Positions 1 to 9,180 are shown, counted from the stretch's first letter. The stretch: 64,000 nt of DNA from Streptomyces sp. NBC_00659 (GCF_036226925.1 NZ_CP109031.1:4898001-4962000), one strand, 5' to 3'. The notes: generated by a model from the sequence alone, not told the origin. Made by a program: numbers and translations.

Positions 1-7
1 TACGGCC

Positions 8-100
8 ATTCGGGGCGCTCGCAGGGCGCAGTAGGCTTCGGCGCGAGAGCCGGAGCCCTTGTACCCATGGGGACACACCAGCCCGAGGAGCGCCCCGAAT
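8..100 (+). promoter_or_regulatory. Long-range inverted repeat over the femX ribosome binding site
   Basis: A 13-base arm at 8-20 (ATTCGGGGCGCTC) is exactly complementary to 88-100, which covers the end of the GAGGAG ribosome binding site (85-90), the spacer and the first two bases of the femX start codon (ATG at 99). If transcription starts upstream of position 8, the arms could pair around a 67-nt loop and hide the start. No transcription start is visible, so the regulatory role is inference. Confidence 0.4.
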
Positions 101-1220
101 GAGCCTGACCCTGAGGACCATCAGCCGAGAGCAGCATCTGGCATACATCCAGAGCCTGCCCGCGGCCAGCCACATGCAGGTCCCCGCATGGGCGGACGTG
201 AAGGCCGAGTGGCGCTCAGAGAGCCTCGGATGGTTCGACGACAAGACCGGCCAGATCGTCGGCGCGGGCCTGGTCCTGTACCGCCAGTTGCCCAAGATCA
301 AGCGGTACCTCGCCTACCTGCCCGAGGGCCCGGTCATCAACTGGTTCGCGCCGAACCTCGACGACTGGCTCCAGCCGATGCTCGCGCACCTCAAGCACCA
401 GGGCGCCTTCTCCGTGAAGATGGGCCCGCCGGTGATCATCCGGCGCTGGGAGGCCACGTCCATCAAGGGCGGCATCCAGAACCCGGACGTGAAGCGCCTG
501 CGCGACATCGAGGCCGACTTCATCGAGCCGCGCGCCTTCGAGGTCGCCGACAAGCTGCGCCGTATGGGCTGGCAGCAGGGCGAGGACGGCGGTGCCGGCT
601 TCGGTGACGTCCAGCCCCGCTACGTCTTCCAGGTGCCGCTGGCCAATCGTTCCCTCGAAGAGGTCCACAGGAACTTCAACCAGCTGTGGCGCCGCAACAT
701 CAAGAAGGCCGAGAAGGCGGGCGTCGAGGTCGTCCAGGGCGGTTACCAGGACCTGGAGGAGTGGCAGCGGCTCTACGAGATCACCGCGATCCGCGACCAC
801 TTCCGGCCCCGCCCCCTCTCGTACTTCCAGCGCATGTGGACGGCCCTCAACACCGAGGACCCCAACCGCATGCGGCTCTACTTCGCGCGTCACAACGGGG
901 TGAATCTCTCGGCCGCGACGATGCTCGTCGTCGGCGGACACGTCTGGTACTCCTACGGCGCCTCGGACAACATCGGGCGCGAGGTCCGGCCCTCGAACGC
1001 GATGCAGTGGCGCATGCTGCGCGACGCGTACGCCCTGGGAGCCACGGCCTACGACCTGCGCGGCATCTCCGACTCGCTGGACGAGACCGATCACCTCTTC
1101 GGTCTGATCCAGTTCAAGGTGGGCACGGGCGGAGAGGCCGCCGAGTACCTCGGCGAGTGGGACTTCCCGCTCAACAAGCTGCTCCACAAGGCTCTCGACA
1201 TGTACATGTCCCGCCGCTGA
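99..1220 (+). CDS. femX: FemABX-family peptidyltransferase (peptidoglycan cross-bridge)
   Basis: 373 residues, the usual length for the FemABX family of tRNA-dependent aminoacyltransferases that add amino acids to the stem-peptide side chain of lipid II at the cytoplasmic face. The sequence has two GNAT-like halves. The N-terminal half contains the 'HMQVPAWADVK' region, and the C-terminal half carries the 'RRNIKKAEKAGV' basic stretch and 'YDLRGISDSLDETDHLFG' near the end. Streptomyces has a one-glycine bridge on LL-diaminopimelate, so a single-glycine FemX role is expected from family knowledge. The start is ATG at 99 behind GAGGAG with 8-base spacing. The next gene on the same strand is 158 bases downstream. 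The exact substrate is not shown by sequence alone. Confidence 0.85.
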   Translation: MSLTLRTISREQHLAYIQSLPAASHMQVPAWADVKAEWRSESLGWFDDKTGQIVGAGLVLYRQLPKIKRYLAYLPEGPVINWFAPNLDDWLQPMLAHLKHQGAFSVKMGPPVIIRRWEATSIKGGIQNPDVKRLRDIEADFIEPRAFEVADKLRRMGWQQGEDGGAGFGDVQPRYVFQVPLANRSLEEVHRNFNQLWRRNIKKAEKAGVEVVQGGYQDLEEWQRLYEITAIRDHFRPRPLSYFQRMWTALNTEDPNRMRLYFARHNGVNLSAATMLVVGGHVWYSYGASDNIGREVRPSNAMQWRMLRDAYALGATAYDLRGISDSLDETDHLFGLIQFKVGTGGEAAEYLGEWDFPLNKLLHKALDMYMSRR

Positions 1221-1378
1221 GCCGTCCGGAACCGCGTCCTGGGCCGCCGATCCGCCCCGAATCGCATTCCGGGCCGCCGAACCGGCCCGGGACAGCCCCA
1301 TCGGCCCGGCGAATCAGCGACAATTCCTTTTCATACCTCTGATACACGGCAGTCACGAGAAAGGTTCCGGGACCGGCC

Positions 1379-2410
1379 ATGGCGCTCACGCTCTACGTCG
1401 ACACCGCGCGCTGGCGGGCACACCACAAGCAGGTGTCCGAGCAGTTTCCGGGGCTCGTCCCCGTCTGCAAGGGCAACGGCTACGGCTTCGGCCACGAACG
1501 GCTCGCGGACGAGGCCACCCGCCTGGGCTCGGACATCCTCGCCGTCGGCACCACGTACGAGGCCGCCCGGATCAAGGACTGGTTCGGCGGCGATCTGCTG
1601 GTCCTGACGCCGTTCAGGCGCGGCGAGGAGCCCGTACCGCTGCCCGACCGCGTCATCCGTTCCGTGTCGTCCATCGACGGCGTGTACGGCCTCGTGGGCG
1701 CCCGCGTCGTCATCGAGGTGATGTCCTCGATGAAGCGGCACGGCGTGAGCGAGGACGATCTGCCGCATCTGCACTCCGCGATCGAGAACGTCCGGCTGGA
1801 GGGCTTCGCGATCCACCTGCCGCTGGACCGCACCGACGGCTCGGACGCCGTCGAGGAGGTCATCGGCTGGATGGACCGCCTCCGCGCGGCCCGGCTGCCC
1901 CTGCACACGATGTTCGTCAGCCACCTCAAGGCCGAGGAACTGGCGCGGCTCCAGCGGCAGTTCCCGCAGACCCACTTCCGCGCCCGCATCGGGACGCGGC
2001 TGTGGCTGGGGGACCACGAGGCCACGGAGTACCGCGGAGCCGTCCTGGACGTCACGCGCGTCTCCAAGGGCGACCGCTTCGGCTACCGGCAGCAGAAGGC
2101 CGCCTCGGACGGCTGGCTCGTGGTCGTGGCGGGCGGTACGTCGCACGGGGTGGGCCTGGAGGCCCCCAAGGCCCTGCACGGCGTCATGCCGCGCGCCAAG
2201 GGCGTCGCACGCGCCGGCCTCGCGACGGTCAACCGGAACCTTTCTCCGTTCGTCTGGGCGGGCAAGCAGCGCTGGTTCGCCGAGCCCCCGCACATGCAGG
2301 TCTCGATCCTCTTCGTGCCGCACGACGCCTCGGAGCCGAAGGTGGGCGACGAACTGGTGGCCCATCTGCGGCACACCACCACGCAGTTCGACCGCGTCGT
2401 CGAGCGCTGA
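1379..2410 (+). CDS. Alanine racemase N-terminal-fold PLP protein
   Basis: 343 residues. The N-terminus matches the alanine racemase PLP-barrel pattern: 'VCKGNGYGFGH' places the probable PLP-binding lysine at K31, followed by barrel strands ('EVMSSMKRHGVS', 'FRARIGTRLWLGD'). It is somewhat short for a true Alr, and the C-terminal beta domain is not clearly recognisable, so it may act on another amino acid or be a PLP-binding homologue. Lying just after the FemX-type gene, it may serve cell-wall amino-acid supply, which is inference from context. The ATG at 1379 follows a purine-rich AAAGG some 12 bases upstream. A strong hairpin follows the stop. Confidence 0.6.
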   Translation: MALTLYVDTARWRAHHKQVSEQFPGLVPVCKGNGYGFGHERLADEATRLGSDILAVGTTYEAARIKDWFGGDLLVLTPFRRGEEPVPLPDRVIRSVSSIDGVYGLVGARVVIEVMSSMKRHGVSEDDLPHLHSAIENVRLEGFAIHLPLDRTDGSDAVEEVIGWMDRLRAARLPLHTMFVSHLKAEELARLQRQFPQTHFRARIGTRLWLGDHEATEYRGAVLDVTRVSKGDRFGYRQQKAASDGWLVVVAGGTSHGVGLEAPKALHGVMPRAKGVARAGLATVNRNLSPFVWAGKQRWFAEPPHMQVSILFVPHDASEPKVGDELVAHLRHTTTQFDRVVER

Positions 2411-2438
2411 CCCCGGACCGGGCGCGCCCCGGACCGAC

Positions 2439-2473
2439 GAAAGGCCGTACACGGACACCGTGTACGGCCTTTC
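2439..2473. terminator. Bidirectional terminator hairpin
   Basis: A perfect 16-bp stem with a 3-base loop starts GAAAGGCCGTACACGG. It lies between convergent genes (plus-strand racemase-like gene ending at 2410 and minus-strand membrane protein ending at 2500) and can serve both. Confidence 0.8.
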
Positions 2474-2499
2474 ACGTGGCCCTTCCCTGCCCCGTTCGC

Positions 2500-4005
2500 T
2501 CAGAGCGAACGGTCTCCGGGTGCCGCGTCCTCACGCCAGTCGGCCTGGGGGACCGCGTCGAAGTGCGCCGCGTGCCGCGCCGGATGCCCGGCCGGGCCGA
2601 GAACGAAGACGTCCTCCGCGCCGTCGAGAATCCCGCCCGACGGGTCGTCGTCGCCCGGGCGCCGCACCACGTCACGCTCCGGCAGGAAGATGTCCCGCAC
2701 GACCACCGCGCACAGGTACAGCGTCCCCAGCAGGTGGACGGCGATGGCGACCTGGTACCCGTCGGTCGGCAGACCCTTGTGAGCGTCGCCGCTGGTCGTG
2801 TACGCGAGGTACATCCAGATGCCGAGGAAGTACCCGACCTCGCAGGCCTGCCAGATCAGGAAGTCCCGCCAGCGCGGCCGGGCCAGCGCGGCGAGGGGGA
2901 CCAGCCAGAGCACGTACTGCGGCGAGTAGACCTTGTTCGTGAGGATGAAGGCCGCGACGATCAGGAAGGCGAGCTGGGCGAAGCGGGGGCGGCGGGGGGC
3001 CATGAGCGTGACGGCGCTCAGCCCCGCACAGATGATCACCATCAGGACCAGCGCCCAGGTGTTGGCCGTGTCGGGCGTGATCGCGATCTTCAGCCACTGC
3101 GAGAGGAACAGGAAGACCGAACCGAAGTCGACGCCGCGGTCGTGGCTGAAACTGTAGAACTTCGCCCACCCCTCGGGCGCGAGGTACATGACGGGAAGGT
3201 TCACGGCCAGCCAGGCACCGACGGCACCGAGCAGCGCCGTACCGAACTCGCGCCATCTGCCGGTGCGCCAGCACAGCAGGAAGAGCGGCCCGAGCACCAG
3301 GAACGGGTAGAACTTGGCGGCGGTGGCGAGCCCGATCAGGACACCGAAGGCCAGGACGCGCCCGCGGGACCACATGAGCATCGCGGCGGCCAGCAGGGCC
3401 ACGGCGAGGAGATCCCAGTTGATCGTGGCCGTGAGCGCGAAGGCGGGCGCCAGGGCGACCAGGAGGCCGTCCCAGGGGCGACGGCGGTGGGTGCGCGCGG
3501 TGCATACGGCGATGACGGCCGCACACGCCATCAGCATCCCCGCGTTGACCATCCAGTAGATCTGTTCCTGGTGCTGGATGCTCCCGCCGCCCGGGGTGAG
3601 CCAGGCCGCGACCTCCATGAACACACCGGTCAGCACCGGGTACTCGAGGTACTCCATGTCGCCGGGGATCTTGTCGAAGTACGGCACGAGGCCGTCGGCG
3701 AAACCTCGCCCCTGATAGAGGTGCGGGATGTCCGAGTAGCACGCGTGCGTGTACTGCGAACTCGCGCCGAAGAACCAGCCGCCGTCGTAGCAGGGCAGCT
3801 TCTGGACCATACCGAGGGCGAACATGCCGATCATCACCAGCGCGACGACCCGCACGGGCGTCCACCAGGACGTCCCGAGCAGGGCCCGCCGCCCGATGGG
3901 ACCGCCGATCAGCTCACTGCCGCCGGCGGCGATCTCGTCATCCCTGGTCGGCCGCACCAGCTCCGGCTCGTGAACGCTCGCTCGCGTCGTCTCTGCACTG
4001 GGCAT
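2500..4005 (-). CDS. GT87/DUF2029 integral membrane glycosyltransferase
   Basis: 501 residues from the chosen ATG at 4005, which has GCAGGA 8-9 bases upstream. An in-frame ATG at 4050 would add 15 residues but has no good ribosome binding site. After a short acidic N-terminus there is one membrane segment ('VVALVMIGMFALGMV'), then a long extracytoplasmic loop with 'DMEYLEYPVLTG', then about ten more hydrophobic segments including 'FYPFLVLGPLFLLCW' and 'YSPQYVLWLVPLAALARP'. The conserved YPP/EYP-type loop and topology are typical of GT87 polyprenol-phosphate mannosyltransferases, related to the mycobacterial PIM/LAM enzymes. The actual acceptor is unknown. It precedes the PBP gene on the same strand, and the 122-base gap suggests possible separate expression because a terminator intervenes. 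Confidence 0.75.
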   Translation of the reverse strand: MPSAETTRASVHEPELVRPTRDDEIAAGGSELIGGPIGRRALLGTSWWTPVRVVALVMIGMFALGMVQKLPCYDGGWFFGASSQYTHACYSDIPHLYQGRGFADGLVPYFDKIPGDMEYLEYPVLTGVFMEVAAWLTPGGGSIQHQEQIYWMVNAGMLMACAAVIAVCTARTHRRRPWDGLLVALAPAFALTATINWDLLAVALLAAAMLMWSRGRVLAFGVLIGLATAAKFYPFLVLGPLFLLCWRTGRWREFGTALLGAVGAWLAVNLPVMYLAPEGWAKFYSFSHDRGVDFGSVFLFLSQWLKIAITPDTANTWALVLMVIICAGLSAVTLMAPRRPRFAQLAFLIVAAFILTNKVYSPQYVLWLVPLAALARPRWRDFLIWQACEVGYFLGIWMYLAYTTSGDAHKGLPTDGYQVAIAVHLLGTLYLCAVVVRDIFLPERDVVRRPGDDDPSGGILDGAEDVFVLGPAGHPARHAAHFDAVPQADWREDAAPGDRSL

Positions 4006-4127
4006 GCCGCACATCCTGCCGTACGTGCCTGAGAACGGAAGCAGGGACAACCCTTGAAGTCCGGCTCACAGGCTCTTGCCCACCTGGCCGGACAGCAGGG
4101 CCCCGCGACGGGACCAGGAGCCGGAAA

Positions 4128-4170
4128 CAGCTTCGCGCGTGCGCCCCGAGGGTGCGCACGCGCGAAGCTG
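4128..4170 (-). terminator. Terminator hairpin after the bifunctional PBP gene
   Basis: A 16-bp perfect inverted repeat (CAGCTTCGCGCGTGCG and its complement) with an 11-base loop lies 12 bases past the stop of the penicillin-binding protein gene. Confidence 0.75.
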
Positions 4171-4181
4171 GTCGGCGACTG

Positions 4182-6917
4182 TCAGCCGGAGCCGAAGAGG
4201 CCTCCGTTGCCGTTTCCTCTGGTGGTCCCGGTGGAGGCGGTCGCCGACGGCGAGGTGCTCACGCCGCCGTCCGTACCGCCGGTGTCCGTACCGCCGGTGT
4301 CCGTCCCTCCGGTGTCCGTCCCTCCGGTGTTGTTGCAGGTGAAGTCGAACTTCTTGCAGGTCTCGGTCGCCGAGGGCGTGGGAGACGTGAGCGTCGCACT
4401 CGGGGTCGGGGTCGGGCTCGGGCTCTCGGTCGCGCTCTCGGTGGCCGAGGGCGTCGGCGTCGGGCTCGGGGCGTCGTTGAGGATCTCACCGATCTCTTCG
4501 GGCACCGGGAAGGACTCCGCCTTCTCCCCCTTGAGCGCCACCATCATGTAGTCCCGCCAGATCTGGGACGGGAACGAGGCGCCGTGGATGGTCTCCTCGC
4601 CACCCGTGCCGTACATCTGCAGGAACTCGCGGTTCTTCTTGGTCTCGTCGTCGTCCAGGCGGTACATGCCGATCGCCGTGGAGAGCTGCGGGGTGTAGCC
4701 GACGAACCAGGCGGACTTGTTGCCGTCGGTGGTACCGGTCTTGCCGGCCACCTCGCGGCCTGGGAGCTGGGCGTTGGTACCGGTGCCCTTCTCGACCACG
4801 GTCTTCAGCACGTCGGTGACGTTGTCGGCGACCTTCGGGGTGAAGGCCTCCACGGTCTTCGCGATCTTGTCGTGCTGGAAGACGGTGCCGTCCTTGCTGG
4901 TCACCTTCTCGACCGAGTACGGGTCACGCTGCTTGCCGCTGGCCGCGAAGGTGGCGTACGCCCCGGCCATGCGGATCGCGCTCGGGGAGGAGGTGCCCAG
5001 GGAGAACGACGGGAACCTGGCGCTGGCGAGGCTCGACTCCTTGATGCCCGCGCGCAGGACGGAGTCCTTCACCTTGTCCAGACCGACATCCATGCCCAGC
5101 TGGACATAGGCGGAGTTGACGGACTCGCGCATCGCCTCACGCAGGTCGATCTGGTACGTGGGCGGGTTGAGGGACTGGCCGCCGTCGTTCGTCTGCAGCC
5201 ACTCCTTGCCCTTGTCGTCCGTCCAGTCGGTTTTGTTGTAGTCCTTGATCTTGAGCTTGTTCTTGCCGCTGTACAGGCTCTTCGGCGAGACGATGGTGCG
5301 TTCGTCCTGCGCCTGGGCCGGGTCCCCCTCGGGGTCCCTGACTCCCCACGTCATGGCGGCGGCCAGCACGAAGGGCTTGAACGTCGAACCCACCTGGGCA
5401 CCGGTCTGGTCGGCGTTGTCGGTGAAGTGCTTGGTCGCGTCCTCACCGCCGTAGATCGCCTCGATGGCACCGCTGGCCGGGTTGACGGACGCCCCGCCGA
5501 ACTGGACGTACTTGTCGTTCTTCGGCCGCAGCTTGGGCTTGATGTTCGCCTTCTGGACCTTCTTCACCGCGTCTTCGAGCGCGTCGACCTTCTTCTTCTC
5601 GAAGGTCGTGTGGATCTCGTAGCCACCCTGGCGAAGCTTGGTCTCGGTGATCCCGGTCTTGTCGCTGTTCTGGGTCAGGTACGCGTTGGCCAGGTCGATC
5701 AGGTAACCGACCTGCCCGCCGAGCGCCGCGTTGGACCGCGGGGACTGGATCTCGGGGAACTTCGTGTACTTGGCGCGCTGTGCCGCGGTCAGGCGGCCGT
5801 CCTGGACCTCCTGGTCGAGGATCCAGCCCCAGCGTTCCTCGGCACGCTTGCGGTTGGCCTGCGGCGAGGCCGCGTCCCCGCCGATCGCCGCATTGCCCGC
5901 GGGGTCGTAGTACGTGGCGCCCTTGAGCACGGCCGCCAGGAAGGCGCACTGGTCCGGCTTCAGGTCCGTGGCCTTCTTGTTGAAGTACGCACGCGCCGCG
6001 GCCTGGATGCCGTAGGCGTTGCGCCCGTAGTACGCGGAGTTCAGATAGCCGGCCATGATGTCTTCTTTGGGCACCTTGGCCCCGACCTTGATCGAGACGA
6101 ACAGCTCCCTGAGCTTGCGGGAGACCGTCTGCGACTGGTCCTCGAGCATGGCGTTCTTCACGTACTGCTGGGTGATGGTGGAACCACCCTGCGTCTGACC
6201 GCCCTTGGCCATGTTCACGAAGGCACGGGCGATACCCATCGGGTCGACGCCGCTGTCGGTCTCGAACGTCTTGTTCTCGGCCGACATCACCGCCCAGCGC
6301 ATCTCCTTGGGGATCTCGGCGTAGCCGATGATCTGGCGGTTGGCCTCACCACCGGTGGCGACCATCTGGCTGCCGTCGGCCCAGTAGTAGACGTTGTTCT
6401 GTGCCTTGGCGGTCTTGCCAATGTCCGGGATGCCCACGAGGGCGTAGGCAACGCTGGCGGCCGCGACCATGCTGCCCAGGAAGCCGATGAACAGGCCCGA
6501 CACGAGCTTCCAGGAAGGCACCCAGCGCGCGGCGCCGTACCTGCCCGCGCGCGGGTAGTCGATGATGCGTTTCTTGGCAGGCTCGGGAGCGCGGCCTCGA
6601 CCGCGTCCGGGACCGCCCGGACCCGGGGGACCACCACGTCGGCCGCCCCCGCCTCCGGGACCGCCGCCGTGACCCGCGCCCTCGGCGGCTCTGCGACGGC
6701 TTCCGCCGTTTCCGCGCTGCGTGGCACGCCGCGCGTCGGCACGGCTGCCGTACGGACTCTCTTCACCCCCCGGGCCGTATGGATCGGAAGGAGACCCGGT
6801 GGCGTCTCGCGGTGCATCGCGGCGGCCTGCGGACGGGCCTGCCTGCGGCTGGCCGCGCCGGGCCGCGGCACGTCCGCCGCCCTGCGGCTGCGGCGGTTTG
6901 CGACGGTGCTCGCTCAT
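4182..6917 (-). CDS. Bifunctional class A penicillin-binding protein (transglycosylase/transpeptidase)
   Basis: 911 residues from ATG at 6917, chosen because GAGGAG sits 10 bases upstream; 32 further in-frame residues upstream look non-coding. A basic, Gly/Pro-rich cytoplasmic tail of about 140 residues precedes one membrane anchor ('LVSGLFIGFLGSMVAAASVA'). The GT51 domain follows, with 'SAENKTFETDSGVD' (the catalytic Glu is kept, but E-N replaces the usual E-D) and 'GGSTITQQYVKN'. The transpeptidase domain has STFK, SVN and KTGT motifs. The C-terminal tail is Ser/Thr/Pro-rich and ends with a TGGTD repeat encoded by 15-bp tandem repeats near 4270-4335. It builds and cross-links peptidoglycan outside the membrane. 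The long basic tail is typical of streptomycete class A PBPs. Confidence 0.92.
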   Translation of the reverse strand: MSEHRRKPPQPQGGGRAAARRGQPQAGPSAGRRDAPRDATGSPSDPYGPGGEESPYGSRADARRATQRGNGGSRRRAAEGAGHGGGPGGGGGRRGGPPGPGGPGRGRGRAPEPAKKRIIDYPRAGRYGAARWVPSWKLVSGLFIGFLGSMVAAASVAYALVGIPDIGKTAKAQNNVYYWADGSQMVATGGEANRQIIGYAEIPKEMRWAVMSAENKTFETDSGVDPMGIARAFVNMAKGGQTQGGSTITQQYVKNAMLEDQSQTVSRKLRELFVSIKVGAKVPKEDIMAGYLNSAYYGRNAYGIQAAARAYFNKKATDLKPDQCAFLAAVLKGATYYDPAGNAAIGGDAASPQANRKRAEERWGWILDQEVQDGRLTAAQRAKYTKFPEIQSPRSNAALGGQVGYLIDLANAYLTQNSDKTGITETKLRQGGYEIHTTFEKKKVDALEDAVKKVQKANIKPKLRPKNDKYVQFGGASVNPASGAIEAIYGGEDATKHFTDNADQTGAQVGSTFKPFVLAAAMTWGVRDPEGDPAQAQDERTIVSPKSLYSGKNKLKIKDYNKTDWTDDKGKEWLQTNDGGQSLNPPTYQIDLREAMRESVNSAYVQLGMDVGLDKVKDSVLRAGIKESSLASARFPSFSLGTSSPSAIRMAGAYATFAASGKQRDPYSVEKVTSKDGTVFQHDKIAKTVEAFTPKVADNVTDVLKTVVEKGTGTNAQLPGREVAGKTGTTDGNKSAWFVGYTPQLSTAIGMYRLDDDETKKNREFLQMYGTGGEETIHGASFPSQIWRDYMMVALKGEKAESFPVPEEIGEILNDAPSPTPTPSATESATESPSPTPTPSATLTSPTPSATETCKKFDFTCNNTGGTDTGGTDTGGTDTGGTDGGVSTSPSATASTGTTRGNGNGGLFGSG
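4270..4335. repeat. 15-bp tandem repeats in the PBP C-terminal tail
   Basis: About four copies of a 15-bp unit containing CCGGTGTCCGT encode consecutive TGGTD pentapeptides. The array is a likely site of length variation between strains. Confidence 0.75.
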
Positions 6918-7187
6918 CGAACGATTACTCCTCGGGCAGGCGCACCTTTGCGCGCCTGGAAACGGCGGCTGGTTTCCGGTCCCCCCGAAGTACGGATGCG
7001 GTCGATCGCGCATTCACCCGTACTGCACCAAAGACGTTGACGTACTCAGACGTCACTCGGTTCCCGGTGGTGTCCATCCCGCACAGACTACGCATCGCCA
7101 AAACCTGACTAACACCGAAGTTCACCCCAAATCAGGCAACTTGCTTCGTATGAATCGGTGATGTGACGCCGTTCACTCCGCTCCCTC

Positions 7188-7216
7188 TTGTCGCATCCGC
7201 AGGGTCGTTCTATCGT
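7188..7216 (+). promoter_or_regulatory. Candidate housekeeping promoter of the padR-ino1 operon
   Basis: TTGTCG at 7188-7193 and TATCGT at 7211-7216 are separated by 17 bases, a reasonable SigHrdB-type promoter. The expected start point falls in or just before the palindrome at 7218-7242. Confidence 0.5.
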
Positions 7217-7217
7217 G

Positions 7218-7242
7218 CTGATGTATCGAGTCGATACATCAG
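7218..7242. promoter_or_regulatory. Perfect palindromic operator, probably for the adjacent PadR protein
   Basis: Two 12-base arms (CTGATGTATCGA and its exact complement) surround a single G. It holds the ATGT...ACAT arms characteristic of PadR-family sites, starts one base after the candidate -10 element and ends 49 bases before the padR start codon. Autoregulation is inferred. Confidence 0.65.
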
Positions 7243-7291
7243 CCCGGCATAAAGCCCGTGCCGACGAGACAGCGACAGGGAGGGGGCGACG

Positions 7292-7975
7292 ATGAGCCGG
7301 CGTGCCGGGATCCTCGAGTTCGCCGTACTCGGCCTGCTCCGCGAGTCCCCGATGCACGGCTATGAGCTGCGCAAACGACTCAATACGTCACTGGGTGTGT
7401 TCCGTGCCTTCAGTTACGGAACGCTCTACCCGTGCCTCAAGACGCTGGTCGCCAACGGCTGGTTGATCGAGGAATCAGGATCCACACCCGAAGACGCCCT
7501 GTCGGCAACACTCGCGGGACGTCGCGCCAAGATCGTCTACCGATTGACGGCGGAAGGTAAGGATCACTTCGAGGAGCTTCTCGCGCAGACGGGTCCCGAC
7601 GCGTACGAGGACGAGCACTTCGCTGCTCGCTTCGCGTTCTTCGGGCAGACGTCACGCGATGTACGCATGCGCGTACTGGAAGGTCGCCGCAGCCGTCTGG
7701 AGGAGCGCCTCGAGAAGATGCGCGCCTCGCTGGCGCGCACCCGGGAGCGCCTCGACGACTACACGCTTGAGCTCCAGCGCCACGGAATGGAGTCCGTGGA
7801 GCGCGAAGTGCGCTGGCTGAACGAGCTCATCGAGAGCGAGCGGGCCGGACGGGACGTCAAGCGTCCCGGTACGGATGGCTCCGCTCAGCAGGACAACACA
7901 TCTGGAGAGACGGGCGGCCTGCCCCGGCACCGGGACAGCCCCCGGCCGGATCCGTCCGACGACACCGCCACGTGA
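7292..7975 (+). CDS. PadR-family transcriptional regulator
   Basis: 227 residues. Residues 1-90 form the PadR winged helix ('ILEFAVLGLLRESPMHGYEL' and 'SYGTLYPCLKTLVANGWL'). A charged helical, probably coiled-coil region around 125-185 ('RLEERLEKMRASLARTRERL') is the dimerisation part seen in longer PadR proteins, and the last 40 residues are polar and low complexity. The start ATG follows AGGGAGGGGG. The gene sits directly behind a 25-bp perfect palindrome and 44 bases ahead of ino1, suggesting one transcript and repression of itself and ino1. The effector is unknown. Confidence 0.85.
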   Translation: MSRRAGILEFAVLGLLRESPMHGYELRKRLNTSLGVFRAFSYGTLYPCLKTLVANGWLIEESGSTPEDALSATLAGRRAKIVYRLTAEGKDHFEELLAQTGPDAYEDEHFAARFAFFGQTSRDVRMRVLEGRRSRLEERLEKMRASLARTRERLDDYTLELQRHGMESVEREVRWLNELIESERAGRDVKRPGTDGSAQQDNTSGETGGLPRHRDSPRPDPSDDTAT

Positions 7976-8019
7976 GGCCCCGTTCGGGGTTTCACCGATA
8001 GACACAGGGAGCAACCGGA

Positions 8020-9102
8020 ATGGGTTCGGTTCGCGTAGCCATCGTCGGCGTGGGCAACTGCGCCGCCTCGCTGGTTCAGGGCGTCGAGTACTACAAGGAC
8101 GCCGATCCGGCGGCCAAGGTACCCGGCCTGATGCACGTCCAGTTCGGCGACTACCACGTCGGTGACGTCGAGTTCGTCGCCGCGTTCGACGTCGACGCGA
8201 AGAAGGTCGGCCTCGACCTCTCCGACGCCATCGGTGCCAGCGAGAACAACACCATCAAGATCTGCGACGTCCCGAACAAGGGCATCACGGTCCAGCGCGG
8301 TCACACCCTGGACGGTCTCGGTAAGTACTACCGCATGACCATCGAGGAGTCCGCCGAGGCGCCGGTCGACATCGTCCAGATCCTCAAGGACAAGCAGGTC
8401 GACGTCCTCGTCTGCTACCTGCCCGTCGGTTCCGAGGCCGCGGCGAAGTTCTACGCCCAGTGCGCCATCGACGCCAAGGTCGCCTTCGTCAACGCGCTCC
8501 CGGTCTTCATCGCCGGCACCAAGGAGTGGGCGGACAAGTTCACCGAGGCGGGCGTCCCGATCGTCGGCGACGACATCAAGTCGCAGGTCGGCGCGACCAT
8601 CACGCACCGTGTGATGGCGAAGCTGTTCGAGGACCGCGGTGTCCGTCTTGAGCGCACCATGCAGCTCAACGTCGGCGGCAACATGGACTTCAAGAACATG
8701 CTGGAGCGCGACCGCCTCGAGTCCAAGAAGATCTCGAAGACGCAGGCCGTCACCTCGCAGATCCCCGACCGTGAGCTGGGCGAGAAGAACGTCCACATCG
8801 GTCCCTCGGACTACGTGGCCTGGCTCGACGACCGCAAGTGGGCGTACGTCCGCCTCGAGGGCCGTGCCTTCGGCGACGTCCCGCTGAACCTGGAGTACAA
8901 GCTCGAGGTCTGGGACTCCCCGAACTCGGCCGGTGTCATCATCGACGCCGTGCGCGCCGCGAAGATCGCCAAGGACCGCGGTATCGGCGGCCCGATCCTC
9001 TCCGCGTCGAGCTACTTCATGAAGTCCCCGCCGGTCCAGTACTTCGACGACGAGGCCTTCGCCAACGTCGAGAAGTTCATCAAGGGCGAGGTCGAGCGCT
9101 AA
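8020..9102 (+). CDS. ino1: Inositol-3-phosphate synthase
   Basis: 360 residues, the length of the short actinobacterial type. It converts glucose 6-phosphate to 1D-myo-inositol 3-phosphate with NAD+, the first step to phosphatidylinositol and to mycothiol, the main actinobacterial thiol. The N-terminus has the dinucleotide-binding pattern '[20 protein letters not shown]'. Later come '[19 protein letters not shown]', '[15 protein letters not shown]' and '[12 protein letters not shown]', all hallmarks of the family. ATG at 8020 follows AGGGAGC at normal spacing. It is only 44 bases behind padR, so probably co-transcribed, and is followed by a strong terminator. Its place behind a palindromic operator makes it the likely regulated target. 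Confidence 0.95.
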   Translation: MGSVRVAIVGVGNCAASLVQGVEYYKDADPAAKVPGLMHVQFGDYHVGDVEFVAAFDVDAKKVGLDLSDAIGASENNTIKICDVPNKGITVQRGHTLDGLGKYYRMTIEESAEAPVDIVQILKDKQVDVLVCYLPVGSEAAAKFYAQCAIDAKVAFVNALPVFIAGTKEWADKFTEAGVPIVGDDIKSQVGATITHRVMAKLFEDRGVRLERTMQLNVGGNMDFKNMLERDRLESKKISKTQAVTSQIPDRELGEKNVHIGPSDYVAWLDDRKWAYVRLEGRAFGDVPLNLEYKLEVWDSPNSAGVIIDAVRAAKIAKDRGIGGPILSASSYFMKSPPVQYFDDEAFANVEKFIKGEVER

Positions 9103-9125
9103 AGCACGCCTGCTTGCTCGCTGTC

Positions 9126-9158
9126 GAGGGTCCCCGGGCTTACCGCCCGGGGACCCTC
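9126..9158 (+). terminator. Terminator after ino1
   Basis: A perfect 14-bp stem beginning GAGGGTCCCCGGGC with a 5-base loop TTACC, starting 24 bases after the ino1 stop codon. Confidence 0.85.
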
Positions 9159-9180
9159 CTCGTATGTGAGGCTGTGCCCC

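Noticed and set aside
2469..2484. TTTCACGTGG near 2.47 kb as a parS site
   Set aside because: Only the left half matches; it is the end of the terminator stem of the racemase-like gene.
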